A stretch of 22,278 bases of DNA from Mesotaenium endlicherianum (GCA_009602735.1 WELA01005788.1:224718-246995); one strand, 5' to 3'; numbered from the stretch's first letter, positions 8,624 to 18,586 are shown. Translations and numbers: made by a program. Notes: generated from the sequence alone by a model not told the origin.

Positions 8624-11600
8624 GCCAGGAGCCTACCACCCCAAGACCCACTTCACGAGAAGGCAACACGCCAAGTGAGGTGGAGACCCCCGTTGAAGAC
8701 GACGTTCCAGCCCCAATGAGTTTGAGAGGTTACCTTGGAGGAGAGAAGGTCCACATCTTGGTGGATAGCGGAGCTCAAGGCAACTTCATTGCTGCAGATG
8801 TCGCCACCAAGCACGGTATTACTATGCGAACTCTTGACCACGACGAGGAGATCATGATGCCTGATGGATTCTCCTATACTACCCCTTCCAAGAAGACGTA
8901 CCCCTTGGCACTCTCTATCAAGTCCTTCAAGGATAGAGTAGTGTTCTCCCCCATGCAATTGGGCAAGTACGACGTCATCCTAGGGACGCCTTGGTTGACC
9001 AAGCACAACCCCCAAGTTGATTGGAGGACCGGTACTATCAAGATCAAGAATGACATCACTTCAAGAATCTGTATTTTGCGCGCAATCCAGAATATCCAGA
9101 CCCAAGACATCCAGAAGCCGGCACACGAGATACTATTGTCCGCCCTCCAACTCAAGAGACTTGTGAGGAAGGGACACGAGCTTCTTTTGGCCTTGATCAC
9201 GCCAAAAGACATCAAGAAAGACATCGAGAGTCAAGAAGGCAGCCCCGTTCCCAAGGAGATACAAGAAGTCTTTGAGGACTACAAAGAAGTGTTCTCCCCG
9301 GAATTGCCCAAGGGCCTACCCCCCAAAAGATTCGTAGACCACAAGATAGAGTTGGAGCCCGGAAGCAAGCCCATCTCTCGGCCTACGTTCAAAATGTCAT
9401 ACACGGAGCTAGACGAAGTCAAGAAGCAAATCAAGGAGCTACTGGAGCATGGCTTCATTCGACCTAGCAAGTCGCCATTTGGAGCCCCGGTGCTATTTGT
9501 CAAGAAGAAAGATGGTACCTTGAGGATGTGTGTGGACTATCGCGCCCTCAACAAGATCACCATCAAGAATCGATACCCGCTGCCGCGCATGGATGAGCTC
9601 ATGGACCGGCTGGTTGGAGCCAAGTACTTCACGAAGATTGACTTACGGAGCGGCTACCACCAGATTCGCATCGCAGAACCGGACATAGAGAAGACGGCAT
9701 TCAGGACAAGATATGGACATTTTGAGTTCATGGTCCTGCCATTTGGACTCACCAACGCGCCAGCAACTTTCATGACTATGATGAACACCATATTTCAGCC
9801 CATGTTGGACAGATTTGTGGTGGTATTCATCGATGACATCCTTATCTACAGCAAGACCCTTGAAGAGCATGCGAGACACTTGAAAGAAGTCCTTGAAGTA
9901 TTGAAGCAAAACAAGCTGTTTGCGAAGGAGTCAAAATGCGAGTTTGCCAAACAAGAAGTGGAGTTCCTAGGTCTCCACGTGACTGCTGATGGCATCAAGA
10001 TAGACCCCAAGAAGACCACGGTGGTGGAGGAATGGCCAACCCCCACGACCAAGAAAGAACTCCAGTCATTCTTGGGATTTGCCAATTGGTACAGAAAATT
10101 CATCCAAGGCTTCTCGCACATAGCAGCCCCCCTGACAGATCTACTCAAGAAGGACAGGCTATATACATGGACCGAGAAAGAGGAAGAGGCATTTCAAGAG
10201 TTAAAGCGAAGATTGACCACATCCCCGGTGCTCACACTCCCAAGTCCAAACCCAGATTGGCCCTTCCACGTCATCACCGATGCATCTTCCTATGCAATAG
10301 GAGCAATCCTGCTTCAAGACCAAGGCAAGGGACTGCAGCCCATCGCCTACGAGTCAAGGAAGCTAAATCCAGCCGAGCAAAATTATACAACCACGGAGCG
10401 AGAGGCATTGGCGATTGTACATGCCTTGAAGGTTTGGCGCTGCTACGTTGAAGGACGCAAAGTACTGGTCACCACGGACCACGAGGCGTTAAAGCACCTC
10501 CAAACGCAGCCGTATCTCTCAAGGAGACAAGCAAGATGGAGCGGATACTTGCAACAATACAACATCACGATTCAGTACCAGCCCGGCAAGACAAACCCGG
10601 CTGACCCCCTCTCAAGACTGCAATTAAATGCAGTGATGGTATCCCTGAAGACAGATCTGGAAGCTCGATTTTCAGCCGCCTATGAAAGAGACCCTTACTA
10701 CAAGAACGGAGAAGCAGCCTTGGACCCATGCAAGAAGCAAGAAGGCAATTATTGGGTGAGGCAAGATACGGGCCAGAGATGTGTTCCTAATGACTTAGAC
10801 CTCCGGCTCTTGCTTCTACGAGAAGCACACGACAACCCTCTTGGAGGACACTTTGGAATCCTAAGGACCACGGGCGTTCTAGCTAGGACTTATTGTTGGC
10901 CAGGCATGTCTAAGCAAGTCAAGGAGTACTGCAGGAGCTGTGACACATGCCAAAGAATCAAGCCATCATCGCAAAAGGCGGGAGGACTCCTCCAACCACT
11001 ACCAATCCCCGAAAGACAATGGACGGACATCTCAATGGACCTTATCGTGGACTTGCCCGTGACACCTCGAGGCCATAATGCAATACTCACGGTGGTGGAC
11101 AGACTTACCAAGATGGCTCATTTTATTCCCACGACGACTAAGGCTACAGCACCACAACTTGCAAGACTCATCTTTGACAACATCTTCCGACTCCATGGAC
11201 TACCATCAAGAATTGTGTCAGATAGAGATCCAAGATTCACAAGCCATTTCTGGAAAAATCTCTTCAAGAACTTGGGTACATCGCTGGATATGTCTACTGC
11301 CTACCACCCACAATCAGATGGGCAAACCGAGCGTATGAATCGTACCCTAAAGACCTCTCTAAAGGCCTACGTGTCTACCCTCGAGCAAGACTGGGACATG
11401 TACTTGACCCCCCTCGAGTTTGCCTACAACAACACTACGCAGGCCTCTACCCAAGAGTCCCCATTCTTCCTCAACTATGGCTTCCATCCGACCACGCCAC
11501 TGAGCTTCACGGCTGGCCATGATGAAGTACCTGCAGCCACAGATTTTATGGAGACATTAGAAGCAGCCCTTACAGCAGCGAAGAAAGCTCTACAACACGC

Positions 11601-12210
11601 GCAAGATGCTCAAGCAAGAGTGGCGAACAGATCCAGAAGAGAAATTACGTACAGAGTGGGTGACAACGTGTTACTATCATCCAAGAACATTTCCCTGAAC
11701 AACAGGCCTGCCGGCAGCAAGTTCTCTCCCAAGTATTTGGGACCCTTCAAGATTATCCAGCAAGTCAACCCCGTTGCTTTCAAGCTAGAACTTCCCCAGA
11801 CTATGCACATCGACCCCGTATTCCACGCTTCCCTCTTCAAGCCATATGTGCAACCCGACAACAAGTTCCCAGGACGTGTGACAACCCCACCAGCCCCAAC
11901 AATAGTGGATGATCATTTGGAGTACGAAGTGGAAGACATAGTGGCTATGAGAAATTTCAGGAGACAGCAGCAATACTTGATCAAGTGGAAAGGATATCCA
12001 GATTCGGAGAATAGTTGGGTGGCGGCGCACTACCTTGACAAAGTTCAGAGAAAGTTGAAGCGCTTCCATGCCGCCAACCCCCATCTTGGACCAGCCCCAA
12101 GTCTCTCTACTAGAAGCCCGAAGACTTCAGGGAGGCAGCCTGCCACCATCAAGAAGCAGCAGAAGACCCCTTGGAGGCAGCCTGCAAGAACCACAAAGAG
12201 GAAAAAATGA
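8602..12210 (+). CDS. pol: Pol polyprotein (PR-RT-RNase H-IN-chromodomain), expressed by -1 frameshift
   Basis: Intact frame; the first in-frame ATG is at 8545, but synthesis most likely comes from frameshifting at 8602. Residues counted from that ATG: aspartic protease [11 protein letters not shown] (Asp74); RT with [11 protein letters not shown] (Asp366) and FIDD (428-431); RNase H with VITDASS (Asp579) and the [13 protein letters not shown] and [10 protein letters not shown] motifs; integrase zinc finger (His762, His769, Cys799, Cys802); integrase catalytic triad Asp832, Asp893, Glu929 with exactly 35 residues between the last two; GPF module (KYLGPFKII, about 1070); chromodomain about 1126-1175 ([28 protein letters not shown]). 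The chromodomain probably directs integration to chromatin carrying particular histone marks. The C terminus is basic and contains two WRQPA/GRQPA-type repeats ending in KRKK. All catalytic residues expected are present. Confidence 0.96.
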   Translation, partial: KKRTAPVGQEPTTPRPTSREGNTPSEVETPVEDDVPAPMSLRGYLGGEKVHILVDSGAQGNFIAADVATKHGITMRTLDHDEEIMMPDGFSYTTPSKKTYPLALSIKSFKDRVVFSPMQLGKYDVILGTPWLTKHNPQVDWRTGTIKIKNDITSRICILRAIQNIQTQDIQKPAHEILLSALQLKRLVRKGHELLLALITPKDIKKDIESQEGSPVPKEIQEVFEDYKEVFSPELPKGLPPKRFVDHKIELEPGSKPISRPTFKMSYTELDEVKKQIKELLEHGFIRPSKSPFGAPVLFVKKKDGTLRMCVDYRALNKITIKNRYPLPRMDELMDRLVGAKYFTKIDLRSGYHQIRIAEPDIEKTAFRTRYGHFEFMVLPFGLTNAPATFMTMMNTIFQPMLDRFVVVFIDDILIYSKTLEEHARHLKEVLEVLKQNKLFAKESKCEFAKQEVEFLGLHVTADGIKIDPKKTTVVEEWPTPTTKKELQSFLGFANWYRKFIQGFSHIAAPLTDLLKKDRLYTWTEKEEEAFQELKRRLTTSPVLTLPSPNPDWPFHVITDASSYAIGAILLQDQGKGLQPIAYESRKLNPAEQNYTTTEREALAIVHALKVWRCYVEGRKVLVTTDHEALKHLQTQPYLSRRQARWSGYLQQYNITIQYQPGKTNPADPLSRLQLNAVMVSLKTDLEARFSAAYERDPYYKNGEAALDPCKKQEGNYWVRQDTGQRCVPNDLDLRLLLLREAHDNPLGGHFGILRTTGVLARTYCWPGMSKQVKEYCRSCDTCQRIKPSSQKAGGLLQPLPIPERQWTDISMDLIVDLPVTPRGHNAILTVVDRLTKMAHFIPTTTKATAPQLARLIFDNIFRLHGLPSRIVSDRDPRFTSHFWKNLFKNLGTSLDMSTAYHPQSDGQTERMNRTLKTSLKAYVSTLEQDWDMYLTPLEFAYNNTTQASTQESPFFLNYGFHPTTPLSFTAGHDEVPAATDFMETLEAALTAAKKALQHAQDAQARVANRSRREITYRVGDNVLLSSKNISLNNRPAGSKFSPKYLGPFKIIQQVNPVAFKLELPQTMHIDPVFHASLFKPYVQPDNKFPGRVTTPPAPTIVDDHLEYEVEDIVAMRNFRRQQQYLIKWKGYPDSENSWVAAHYLDKVQRKLKRFHAANPHLGPAPSLSTRSPKTSGRQPATIKKQQKTPWRQPARTTKRKK

Positions 12211-12823
12211 CATTAGACACTTTTCTCTTCTTGCAGTTTCTGAACAGAAAACTAAAACTGCTACTGGCGATAGGTCTCTTCATAATAAATTCTGAAAATT
12301 AACCTGGCTGTAGTCCATAAGTAGCCGGTCATTTAGAGTCCAAGTTTGCTCAATTTGGAGCAATGGTGAGAGAGATATGATGCTCTAAGTAGAAGGGGGT
12401 CAGGCTGCTGGCATTGTTAGGACAGAATATGCCTTCTGACATTGTGCCCTCCCCTGAACTTGGAATGCTCTGAAACTCAAGACTCTGGTAGAACATCTTA
12501 CAGCGCCCAGTTTGAGACTTAGTTTGCAGAATTTGGAGAAGTATAGAAGGACTTATGATTTTCAGAAGTTTCTGCACAGATTTGGAGGAGTGCCTACTCT
12601 CTCAGCTCTCAACGACACTCCAGAAATGAGAATGCTCTCAAATTTGGTGACCCGGTAGAGTTCTCCGACGCGGTCCGTCTGGCACTCGAATTTTCAGATT
12701 TGGAGCAGTTCTGTGGCCGCTATGAATTTTTGAATTCGTGGCAGATTCTGGGCCAACTTGTACAATTTTCTTTATCATTAAGGAGTAGGCTAGCCAATAA
12801 GGTCACACCACCTACGACCTTGC

Positions 12824-12953
12824 CTAGTCTACCTTACATGTGTAGCACCTGACTTGGCGCCTTTGACTAGTCCTCTTCACATGCGTGGCATCTGACTTGA
12901 AACTGTTGACTAGTTTGCCCCACGTGTGTAAGACCTGACTTGACGCGCCGAGA
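12824..12953 (+). repeat. Three tandem 43-bp repeats upstream of the polypurine tract
   Basis: Units 12824-12866, 12867-12909 and 12910-12953 each start CTAGT, have a CATGTG, CATGCG or CACGTG core near base 14, and share CCTGACTTG or TCTGACTTG near base 25. The third unit contains a perfect G-box core CACGTG. Overall identity is moderate, so the duplication is older than the LTR divergence. Confidence 0.8.
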
Positions 12954-12969
12954 CGTCGCTTTTTCTATC

Positions 12970-12976
12970 GGGGGGA
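12970..12976 (+). promoter_or_regulatory. Polypurine tract
   Basis: GGGGGGA four bases before the 3' LTR, within a stretch starting TATCGGGGGGATGA. It is the expected primer site for plus-strand DNA synthesis. Confidence 0.75.
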
Positions 12977-12979
12977 TGA

Positions 12980-13482
12980 TGTAGTGATTTGAGTTATTAT
13001 ATATTAGTTTGCATATATTTTAATGTTTTCAAATATATTTGGAGTAGTATTGTGTGGAGTCAAGTGTGAATAGGTACTCTAGTAACTTGGTTCATGTCCT
13101 TTGAACCTTCCAAGGCATTTTCGAAGTTAGAGGAAAGACCTAGAAGAACTCCATGTGGCAAAAGTCAAATGTGCCATTTTTAGGTCAAAAGGACATGTGT
13201 ACATTATTCTAGAAAGAGGTGGCAAGTTTTGGGATGTGTTGGGTGCCAACACATCAACATACACCTTCCTAGAAATTACTTGTGTAGCAAGTATATAAAC
13301 AAGAGCTAGAACATAGAAAGACATTCCAGAATCACTCTTGTACTTGCCAAAATCCAGAAATATATTAACTTTCAAGAAGCCATCTCTCTTTCAAGAAGCT
13401 ACCACTTGTGTTCAAAGATCCTTGTCTTGAATAGATAAAGTATTCTGTTTTACTAAGTACTTTATCTATCTGTTTCACTACA
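12980..13482 (+). repeat. 3' LTR
   Basis: 503-bp copy of the 5' LTR with substitutions at 13009 and 13282 and no indels. It is followed directly by the GATGT target duplication (13483-13487). Its TATATAAA lies at 13292-13299 and could start read-through transcription into the right flank. Confidence 0.97.
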
Positions 13483-13487
13483 GATGT
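13483..13487. repeat. Target-site duplication, right copy (GATGT)
   Basis: Exact copy of 6798-6802 directly after the TCACTACA end of the 3' LTR. Confidence 0.93.
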
Positions 13488-14244
13488 GGATGAGTAAACA
13501 GGATTCATTATAAGGAGAAAGATCGCTTCTTAATTTTACATGCTTCCAATTAACTCTAATTTTATATATATATATATATATATATAAATAATATATTTCT
13601 TAAATAAGCAAAATTCATTTCAGTGGTATGGGCGTTAAATCCTTGCTTGAATGTCCGTGCTTGTCTTCTTAGTCTTATGAGGTCATTGAGTGAGGCTTAC
13701 TTGTGAGATATGATGAGTCTAGGTGGAGCTTGGAAAGTGTTTAATGTAGAGCATTGCACATCCTGTCCAGGATCCTTCCACTTGCTCACCTAGAGTGTCT
13801 CTTTGGCTCAATGTACTATGCGACATACTAACTTGACTTTCCTAGCCTCTCATGTACAAATAAGGCCACGCATGAGAACTTATAAGCCTAAAGTGGAGGC
13901 TCGATGACAGAGGTGTCTGCAAGCTTCGAGGCCAGCCCCAGGGGAATTGCATCATAGCAAGCTGGATATGACTCATATACCTCACTTGATCATAGTCGTC
14001 GTGTATTGCTATATGCAATCCACGGCTAGTATAGAGAGGGGTGTGCACTCCAGCTGGGCTAGTGGACTTGTTAATCTGTTGTGCTATGTCTTAGGGTTTA
14101 AGCTTGTTGCTTTGCAAAAGACATTCCTTTCTCATGGTATGTGTGGTAGTTAGGTTGAGGAAGCTTGGATATGGTTGCATGTGTTGAGCAATTGAGACAA
14201 TGCGTGGCGCACATGATATACTGACAAAACTTTCCAAGTATTGG
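13488..14244. other. Intergenic stretch between the retrotransposon and the piggyBac element
   Basis: Host DNA without a recognisable gene. A short (TA)n microsatellite lies at 13563-13587. The empty target site before insertion of the retrotransposon would read GAGGGATGTGGATGAG. Confidence 0.6.
13563..13587. repeat. (TA)n microsatellite
   Basis: Short perfect TA repeat about 80 bp after the right end of the retrotransposon. Confidence 0.85.
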
Positions 14245-14248
14245 TTAA
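14245..14248. repeat. TTAA target site, left copy
   Basis: TTAA directly before the left CACTAGGT terminal inverted repeat; it matches 16358-16361. Confidence 0.85.
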
Positions 14249-14926
14249 CACTAGGTCTCCCAAGGAAAAGACCATATATGGTCCAATAATGCACCCCCTA
14301 AGTCACACTATATTGAGATAACCACAGAAGCTATGACTATGTGTGATAGACCATTAGAGAGCTTACATCACAAGGTATTGCACTGGCCATGTGGCCCGCA
14401 ATTTTCGGAAAGGTAAGGTGTACCTTCCGTACAAAGTGTGTACGGTAACAAGAAACGAGCAAATAGGGCCAACTTTACCTTCACACACTATGAATTTGGA
14501 TATGAACCAGTAGTTGTTGATTTAATCTGGGGTAGGCATGTGTCTTACCTATCATATGAAACAGATTTCACTTCATTCTAATCAGTAGCTTTGTGCAGGC
14601 ACACTCTGTACTTAGTGGACCATATGGGGTCCAAGTATTTTTCGTACTTTTTAGTGCCTCATGCACCAAAGCATCACAGTTAATAATTCATAATTTATTC
14701 TTTGCACATGCAAATAGTAATATGTAAAGTGGAGCTTGAAAGTAAGGTCTTACTTTACTTACAAAAAAATATTCATATACAAAATAATGGATTAAATTGA
14801 TTAAAAATATATTATTAGTTGCAAAATATCGCAGAATCGACAGCTTTGCACACATGAAGCTGAACTGTTTATGGAGCACAATGTCTTTCATATATGTTTC
14901 TGTTGCAGTTCCTCTGCTCTACAGTG

Positions 14927-16070
14927 CTACTTCTTACTGCTACTTATCTTGTAGGGGCCACTATCTACATGTGCTATGTGCCTGTTGGTATGGTACTCCT
15001 CAAAGCAAGGCGCGGGGCAAAACGCTACTCCACACGTTGCGCACCAATAACTAGGCCTCACCTTGCTCTTCTCATGGCCTAGGTCATACAACTTGCTCCT
15101 ACACACTACACATCCTGGTCTAGAGCCTCCTGGAAGGTGCTCAGGGAAGTGTCTCCCTAGGAACCTGTCAATCCCAGCCCGCCCCGCACTCCAGCGAAAG
15201 CGCCTCCCCTTATGTGGATCATGGAAGTCTGTCATCTCCGCTACAACATCTAACATGAAGGGATACCTGTCACTCTCAAGATGGGCCAGGTTGTAGAGGA
15301 TGTAGGCATCGGCCAGGGCAGCATCAAATAGACCCCAATATAGTTTGTGCCACCACTTTAAGCTCACAGCAGAAGTCTCGACAAAGAACTTATCTCTCAC
15401 ACAGAGCTTGTAAAATTGATCAACAGCGTCTTGTGAGTTTTGTAGTGCACCACAATGTTTGGAGAAGTTATGGTTAAGACGAAATTTATGGTTATGGAGA
15501 AGTTGCCCTTCTCCTCCTCTCCCTTTTCTCATTTTTAACAGTAGGAACAATGAGCATCAGCTGCTTACCTCTTCCGGTGTCATGCCTGCCCCTCTTCCTC
15601 ATGATATCCTCCTCCTCCTCCTCCTCCTCCTCTTCCTCCTCATCCTCCTTATCCTCCTCACCATCACTAGACCTTGGCTGTGAGTCATCATTTGGATCTT
15701 GGGAGGACGAAATTAGACTGTGAGCCTCATTCTCCCTCGAATTTGAAAGCAAAGAGGCCCCTGAGGAAACCAAGCCAAAACGAACTACATGCGGCTCGGA
15801 ATAAAACCAAGACTCTTCAGGCACTGTAGATGGGTAGTGCCTGACCTGCCATGCCTCCCATTGCTTCTTTTATTTGTCATACAACACTTCTATGAGCCAT
15901 GAGTTCTCCTTTTTAGTCCTCACAATCTCTTTTCTTACAATTCCGACTAAGAAAAACTCTATGTAATACTGTCCAAATGTCTTTTTCGCCCATGCATCTC
16001 CCTAGAAGGTGGCAGGGATGAGTAATTTACCACCCACAACTATTTCTGGCGCATTTGAAGAAGAAGCCAT
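14927..16070 (-). pseudogene. piggyBac transposase pseudogene (N- and C-terminal parts, catalytic core missing)
   Basis: N-terminal part: ATG at 16070-16068, then a frame running to 15492 interrupted by TAG (after PATF) and TAA (after EVLYDK). It contains WAKKTFGQYYI and IVRTKKENSWLIEVLYD, then an acidic tract (EEDKEDEEEEEEEEEE) encoded by a CTC repeat. The C-terminal part is in another frame, from about 15440 to 14927: DAVDQFYKLC (DxxDQ, equivalent to the third catalytic Asp region), SLKWWHKLYWGLFDAALADA and AYILYN, then the C-terminal cysteine-rich domain (CVVC, WCATCGVAFCPAPCF, EEYHTNRH). Piggybac transposases are usually about 500-650 residues and carry two more catalytic Asp residues; no room for these remains, so the core is deleted. 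The enzyme cannot be active. The family call rests on the C-terminal half. Confidence 0.85.
15608..15660. repeat. (CTC)n-type repeat coding an acidic tract
   Basis: CTC/TCC trinucleotide repeat with interruptions. On the minus strand it encodes the run of Glu (with Asp and Lys) in the N-terminal part of the piggyBac transposase pseudogene. Confidence 0.85.
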
Positions 16071-16357
16071 GGCTCTAAGAGCTTTTTAGTGACCTCGAGT
16101 ATGACAGACTTTTCACTTGAAATTTCGTTGTGAACCTGAACTTTGAACCTCCTTCTTTTGACTCTAACTTTGTCGTTAATGATTGGAAGACCATTTTGCA
16201 TTTTTTCGCCTAAGATTCAAGTCTGTACGGTTTGTTTGAGCCATAGATTGTACCTGTTGGTCAACTATAGTACCCTGGAGGTCAGCGTTGAAAAATGGGG
16301 GTTAGCTAGACCATATATGGTCCGAGGACCATATATGGTTCGATGGGATACCTAGTG

Positions 16358-16361
16358 TTAA
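16358..16361. repeat. TTAA target site, right copy
   Basis: TTAA directly after the right terminal inverted repeat (ACCTAGTG end). Confidence 0.85.
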
Positions 16362-17164
16362 CGACAGGTTATCCTCGCTACGGTCCAAGTGCACTACGTC
16401 ATCCACAAGCTTGAGGGGTGCGGGGAGTGCGCCCATACACACTCACACACCCTCACCCGCAAGTGGAAGCGTGCACGAGGACCTTTCCTAGTTGCTTACA
16501 CAAGGTGGAGTGGCCTGGTGGTGTGCCACCCTTGCAAGAGAAAGAGAGTTACATGAGAGAGGAGTAGAAAAGAACTCCTTTCATTTAAAAACGTCGTGTA
16601 TAAATTAAGATTAGATTAGATAGACTAGACTAGACTAGGCTCCCTCTACTTCTTTGTGCTTCCAATTTATGCTTGAACTCTAAGTGTCCTCTCAAGCAAA
16701 GTACCTCCAAGAACCTTCTACTATGGCTTCTTCCATGTAGGTGACCTTGCCTTGTTGGACAAGCTAGCACACTCACACGCCCACAATCACACTCTAGATT
16801 AATCTACTACATAATCCACTAACTCCTCACAGAGTTTCCAGAGATTCCACGATCACTTTGGCACTCTACGTAAACGTACGTAGTTTCTAGAACCCTCATG
16901 ATTCAATGTCCAACTTGTTGGACTCCAACCGAAGTTTTCGTCTCTGGTCCAGTCCTTGTCACTAAATTAAGTCTTTGACATTTAAAACTCACTAAAGACT
17001 TTCAAAACCCTTAACTTTCTCAATACTTATCCAAACAACTTGAAACAAAGATCAAAATTCTTTTATAATCACACTTTATACATATAAAATGTTAAGAATA
17101 TATAAAGTCCATGTTTATAACCTTACATGCAACTTCTACGGAAGGAGGCTTTGGCAGCAACAAT
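16362..17164. other. Intergenic stretch, no gene
   Basis: No coding frame supported. It contains short GATTA/GACTA tandem repeats (about 16608-16637) and a 16-bp perfect palindrome, GTCCAACTTGTTGGAC (16908-16923). Confidence 0.5.
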
Positions 17165-17752
17165 GGCATCCTACAAACTTAGTTATGGGATTTGCACGTA
17201 TTGGTCATTTGGCGGCGTAGAACGCGGCGTATTTCGCCGTATTTGCAAAACAAGTATCATAGGGGGATTAATAAATCAAGTAGATAGAGCCGGGTCGCTT
17301 CGCTCTGCTTGATTCAATTTGAATCATTTTGAACACGTTTCGCTTCAATATTTGTTCCACGCGCGTACGGGTCTGCCAACCAGACCGGTGACGACGGACA
17401 GACTCGGCCAAAAAGTTACATTTGCCACTTAACAAGATCAACAACAACTTGTGCCCCCGCTCACTAGATTATGTGCAGATGGCTCCCAACCACGCCCGAC
17501 TACCCCGGTCAGTGCCTGTCAGCCACTTCTCGCTCAATCGGCAACGACTTGACGTGTTTTTGTTATTTGTTCGGTTAGTTTGTCAGAGTTAACGTTTTTT
17601 CGCTTTCCACACGCGCGGTCGGTTTATATGTCAATTTTTTCGCCAACATACGTATTTAGCTCGTAATACGGCGACGGTCGACGTAATACGTGTGTACGTT
17701 AGCGTACACGTATACAACATTTACGTTTTCCATAACTAGGCCTACAGATGCC
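17165..17752. mobile_element. 588-bp non-autonomous element with terminal inverted repeats (family unassigned)
   Basis: The left end starts GGCATC and reaches TAGTTATGG at 17180-17188. The right end, read on the minus strand, starts GGCATC and reaches TAGTTATGG with the same spacing within 1 base. The middle of the inverted repeat is diverged. Near both ends lie copies of CGTATT or its complement: left 17197, 17228, 17238; right 17651, 17665, 17685. That is the subterminal pattern of DNA transposons. No transposase frame is present, and I cannot see a clear target-site duplication, so the family stays open. Its sequence is richer in CpG than the surrounding DNA. Confidence 0.6.
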
Positions 17753-18390
17753 CTCATTTCCAACTTTGGCTGTGACATTGTGTTCTTATCTTGTTTGCCA
17801 CATTGATGTGTGCTTGATGAGTTTAGGATATGAGCCTTGTTCTCGACTGCTATGTGTGAGACGGTGCTTTTGTAGTACTTTTTGGGATTGTAGGAGCTTG
17901 GAAGTTGAGATGATGTAAAGTATAGTGAGTTTGCTGAGGTTTATGGATGCGGGCCTTGTGTGATTGCTGACTTAGGTTAAGTCAACCTGCTGGACTGACC
18001 TTATGAATGCAAAATGTGTTGAGGAGGGTTAAGGGCTTGGGTTTATGGACGCAAGGGCTTCCCGTTGACTCTCTTTAATCTTGCATGTCTTATTAGAGAT
18101 TTTAGGTCCGCGAGCAGATGGAGCCAATGAGGACTTTGTGGATTTGAGTTAAAAAAGCTCTTGGTGTTGCCATGCTTGGTGCTTGACATGCCCTAGTGTA
18201 TGACTGTGGCTTGTCGGGGCCAGTGTGTGATTCAGATAGGTCAATATATCAAGACATTGGTCTCTTTGGTGTGGTGACTGTTCTATGTGAAGTCAACATG
18301 GATACTAGAGGGGGTTTTACTACTTGCCTTAGGTCCAGTTGGCTATATGCTTTTGGATGCCACCTGAACACTTCGTCAAGTGTAAGGAGA
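17753..18390. other. Intergenic stretch, GT-rich plus strand
   Basis: The plus strand is strongly enriched in G and T, with recurring TTGTG, TTGATG and GGCTTG words. No gene, RNA or mobile-element signal is recognised. Confidence 0.45.
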
Positions 18391-18586
18391 TCATCCTTGT
18401 TAGGCTGTTTGCTTGGCGAAGTAGCTAGTAAGCAAGTATGATAAGATGCTAGCTATCTTGCCTCTAAGATCTACTTGTGTGCAAGGAATAAGTGCGCGAA
18501 TGAGAAAGATAGCTAAGTTGCATGAGATGCATGAAACTCTTGGCCATGGCCTCAGGCTGCAAGGGGAAAAGCTGCTGGTTGATGAG
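18391..18586 (+). repeat. Dispersed repeat, copy 2
   Basis: Second copy of the repeat at 5515-5704, about 12.9 kb away, in the same orientation and carrying the same internal inverted repeat. Similarity fades at both ends. Confidence 0.85.

Larger units (their letters stand above)
12211..12979 (+). other. Non-coding stretch between pol and 3' LTR
   Basis: 769 bp without a convincing frame, so no envelope-like gene. It holds degenerate repeats around the core ATTTGGAG followed by A, C or G (near 12353, 12532, 12580 and 12696). It then has three 43-44 bp tandem repeats (12824-12953), and ends in the polypurine tract. Confidence 0.8.
6803..13482 (+). mobile_element. Complete Ty3/gypsy chromovirus LTR retrotransposon
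   Basis: A 6680-bp element with every expected part in order: 5' LTR (6803-7305), PBS (7307), gag (7343-8623), pol with protease, reverse transcriptase, RNase H, integrase and chromodomain (to 12210), a 770-bp non-coding stretch, a polypurine tract (12970-12976), and 3' LTR (12980-13482). The LTRs start TGTAGTGA and end TCACTACA, an 8-bp perfect inverted repeat. The 5 bases on each side are identical (GATGT, 6798-6802 and 13483-13487), a perfect target-site duplication. The LTRs differ at only 2 of 503 positions (6832 A vs 13009 T; 7105 A vs 13282 G), so insertion was recent. RT before IN and the C-terminal chromodomain place it among the chromoviruses; the clade would need a tree. Confidence 0.97.
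14249..16357 (-). mobile_element. piggyBac-type DNA transposon, internally deleted
   Basis: 2109 bp bounded by TTAA on both sides (14245-14248 and 16358-16361), the piggyBac target-site signature. The ends are inverted repeats: CACTAGGTCTCCCA on the left and the complement of CACTAGGTATCCCA on the right (13 of 14). Just inside, both ends carry the palindrome ACCATATATGGT: once on the left (14271-14282) and twice on the right (16310-16321, 16328-16339). A related GGACCATATGGGGTCC lies near 14617. The only gene is a damaged piggyBac transposase on the minus strand. Confidence 0.88.

Noticed and set aside
10032..10451. 139-codon frame inside pol
   Set aside because: Shadow of the RT/RNase H coding sequence in another frame.
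12211..12979. Possible envelope-like third gene after pol
   Set aside because: No frame longer than about 75 codons; the region is made of degenerate repeats.
15492..16070. In-frame TAG and TAA in the piggyBac gene as reassigned glutamine codons (as in some ulvophyte algae)
   Set aside because: The retrotransposon and GH3 frames contain no internal TAG or TAA and use them as ends (gag TAG, GH3 TAG), so decay of a dead transposase explains them better.
16908..16923. Perfect palindrome GTCCAACTTGTTGGAC as a terminator or operator
   Set aside because: No gene context and no repeated occurrence in the window; a single 16-bp palindrome is not enough.
5515..18586. The two dispersed-repeat copies as LTRs of a larger nested element
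   Set aside because: They are about 190 bp, have no TG/CA ends, PBS or PPT beside them, and similarity fades gradually at the edges.
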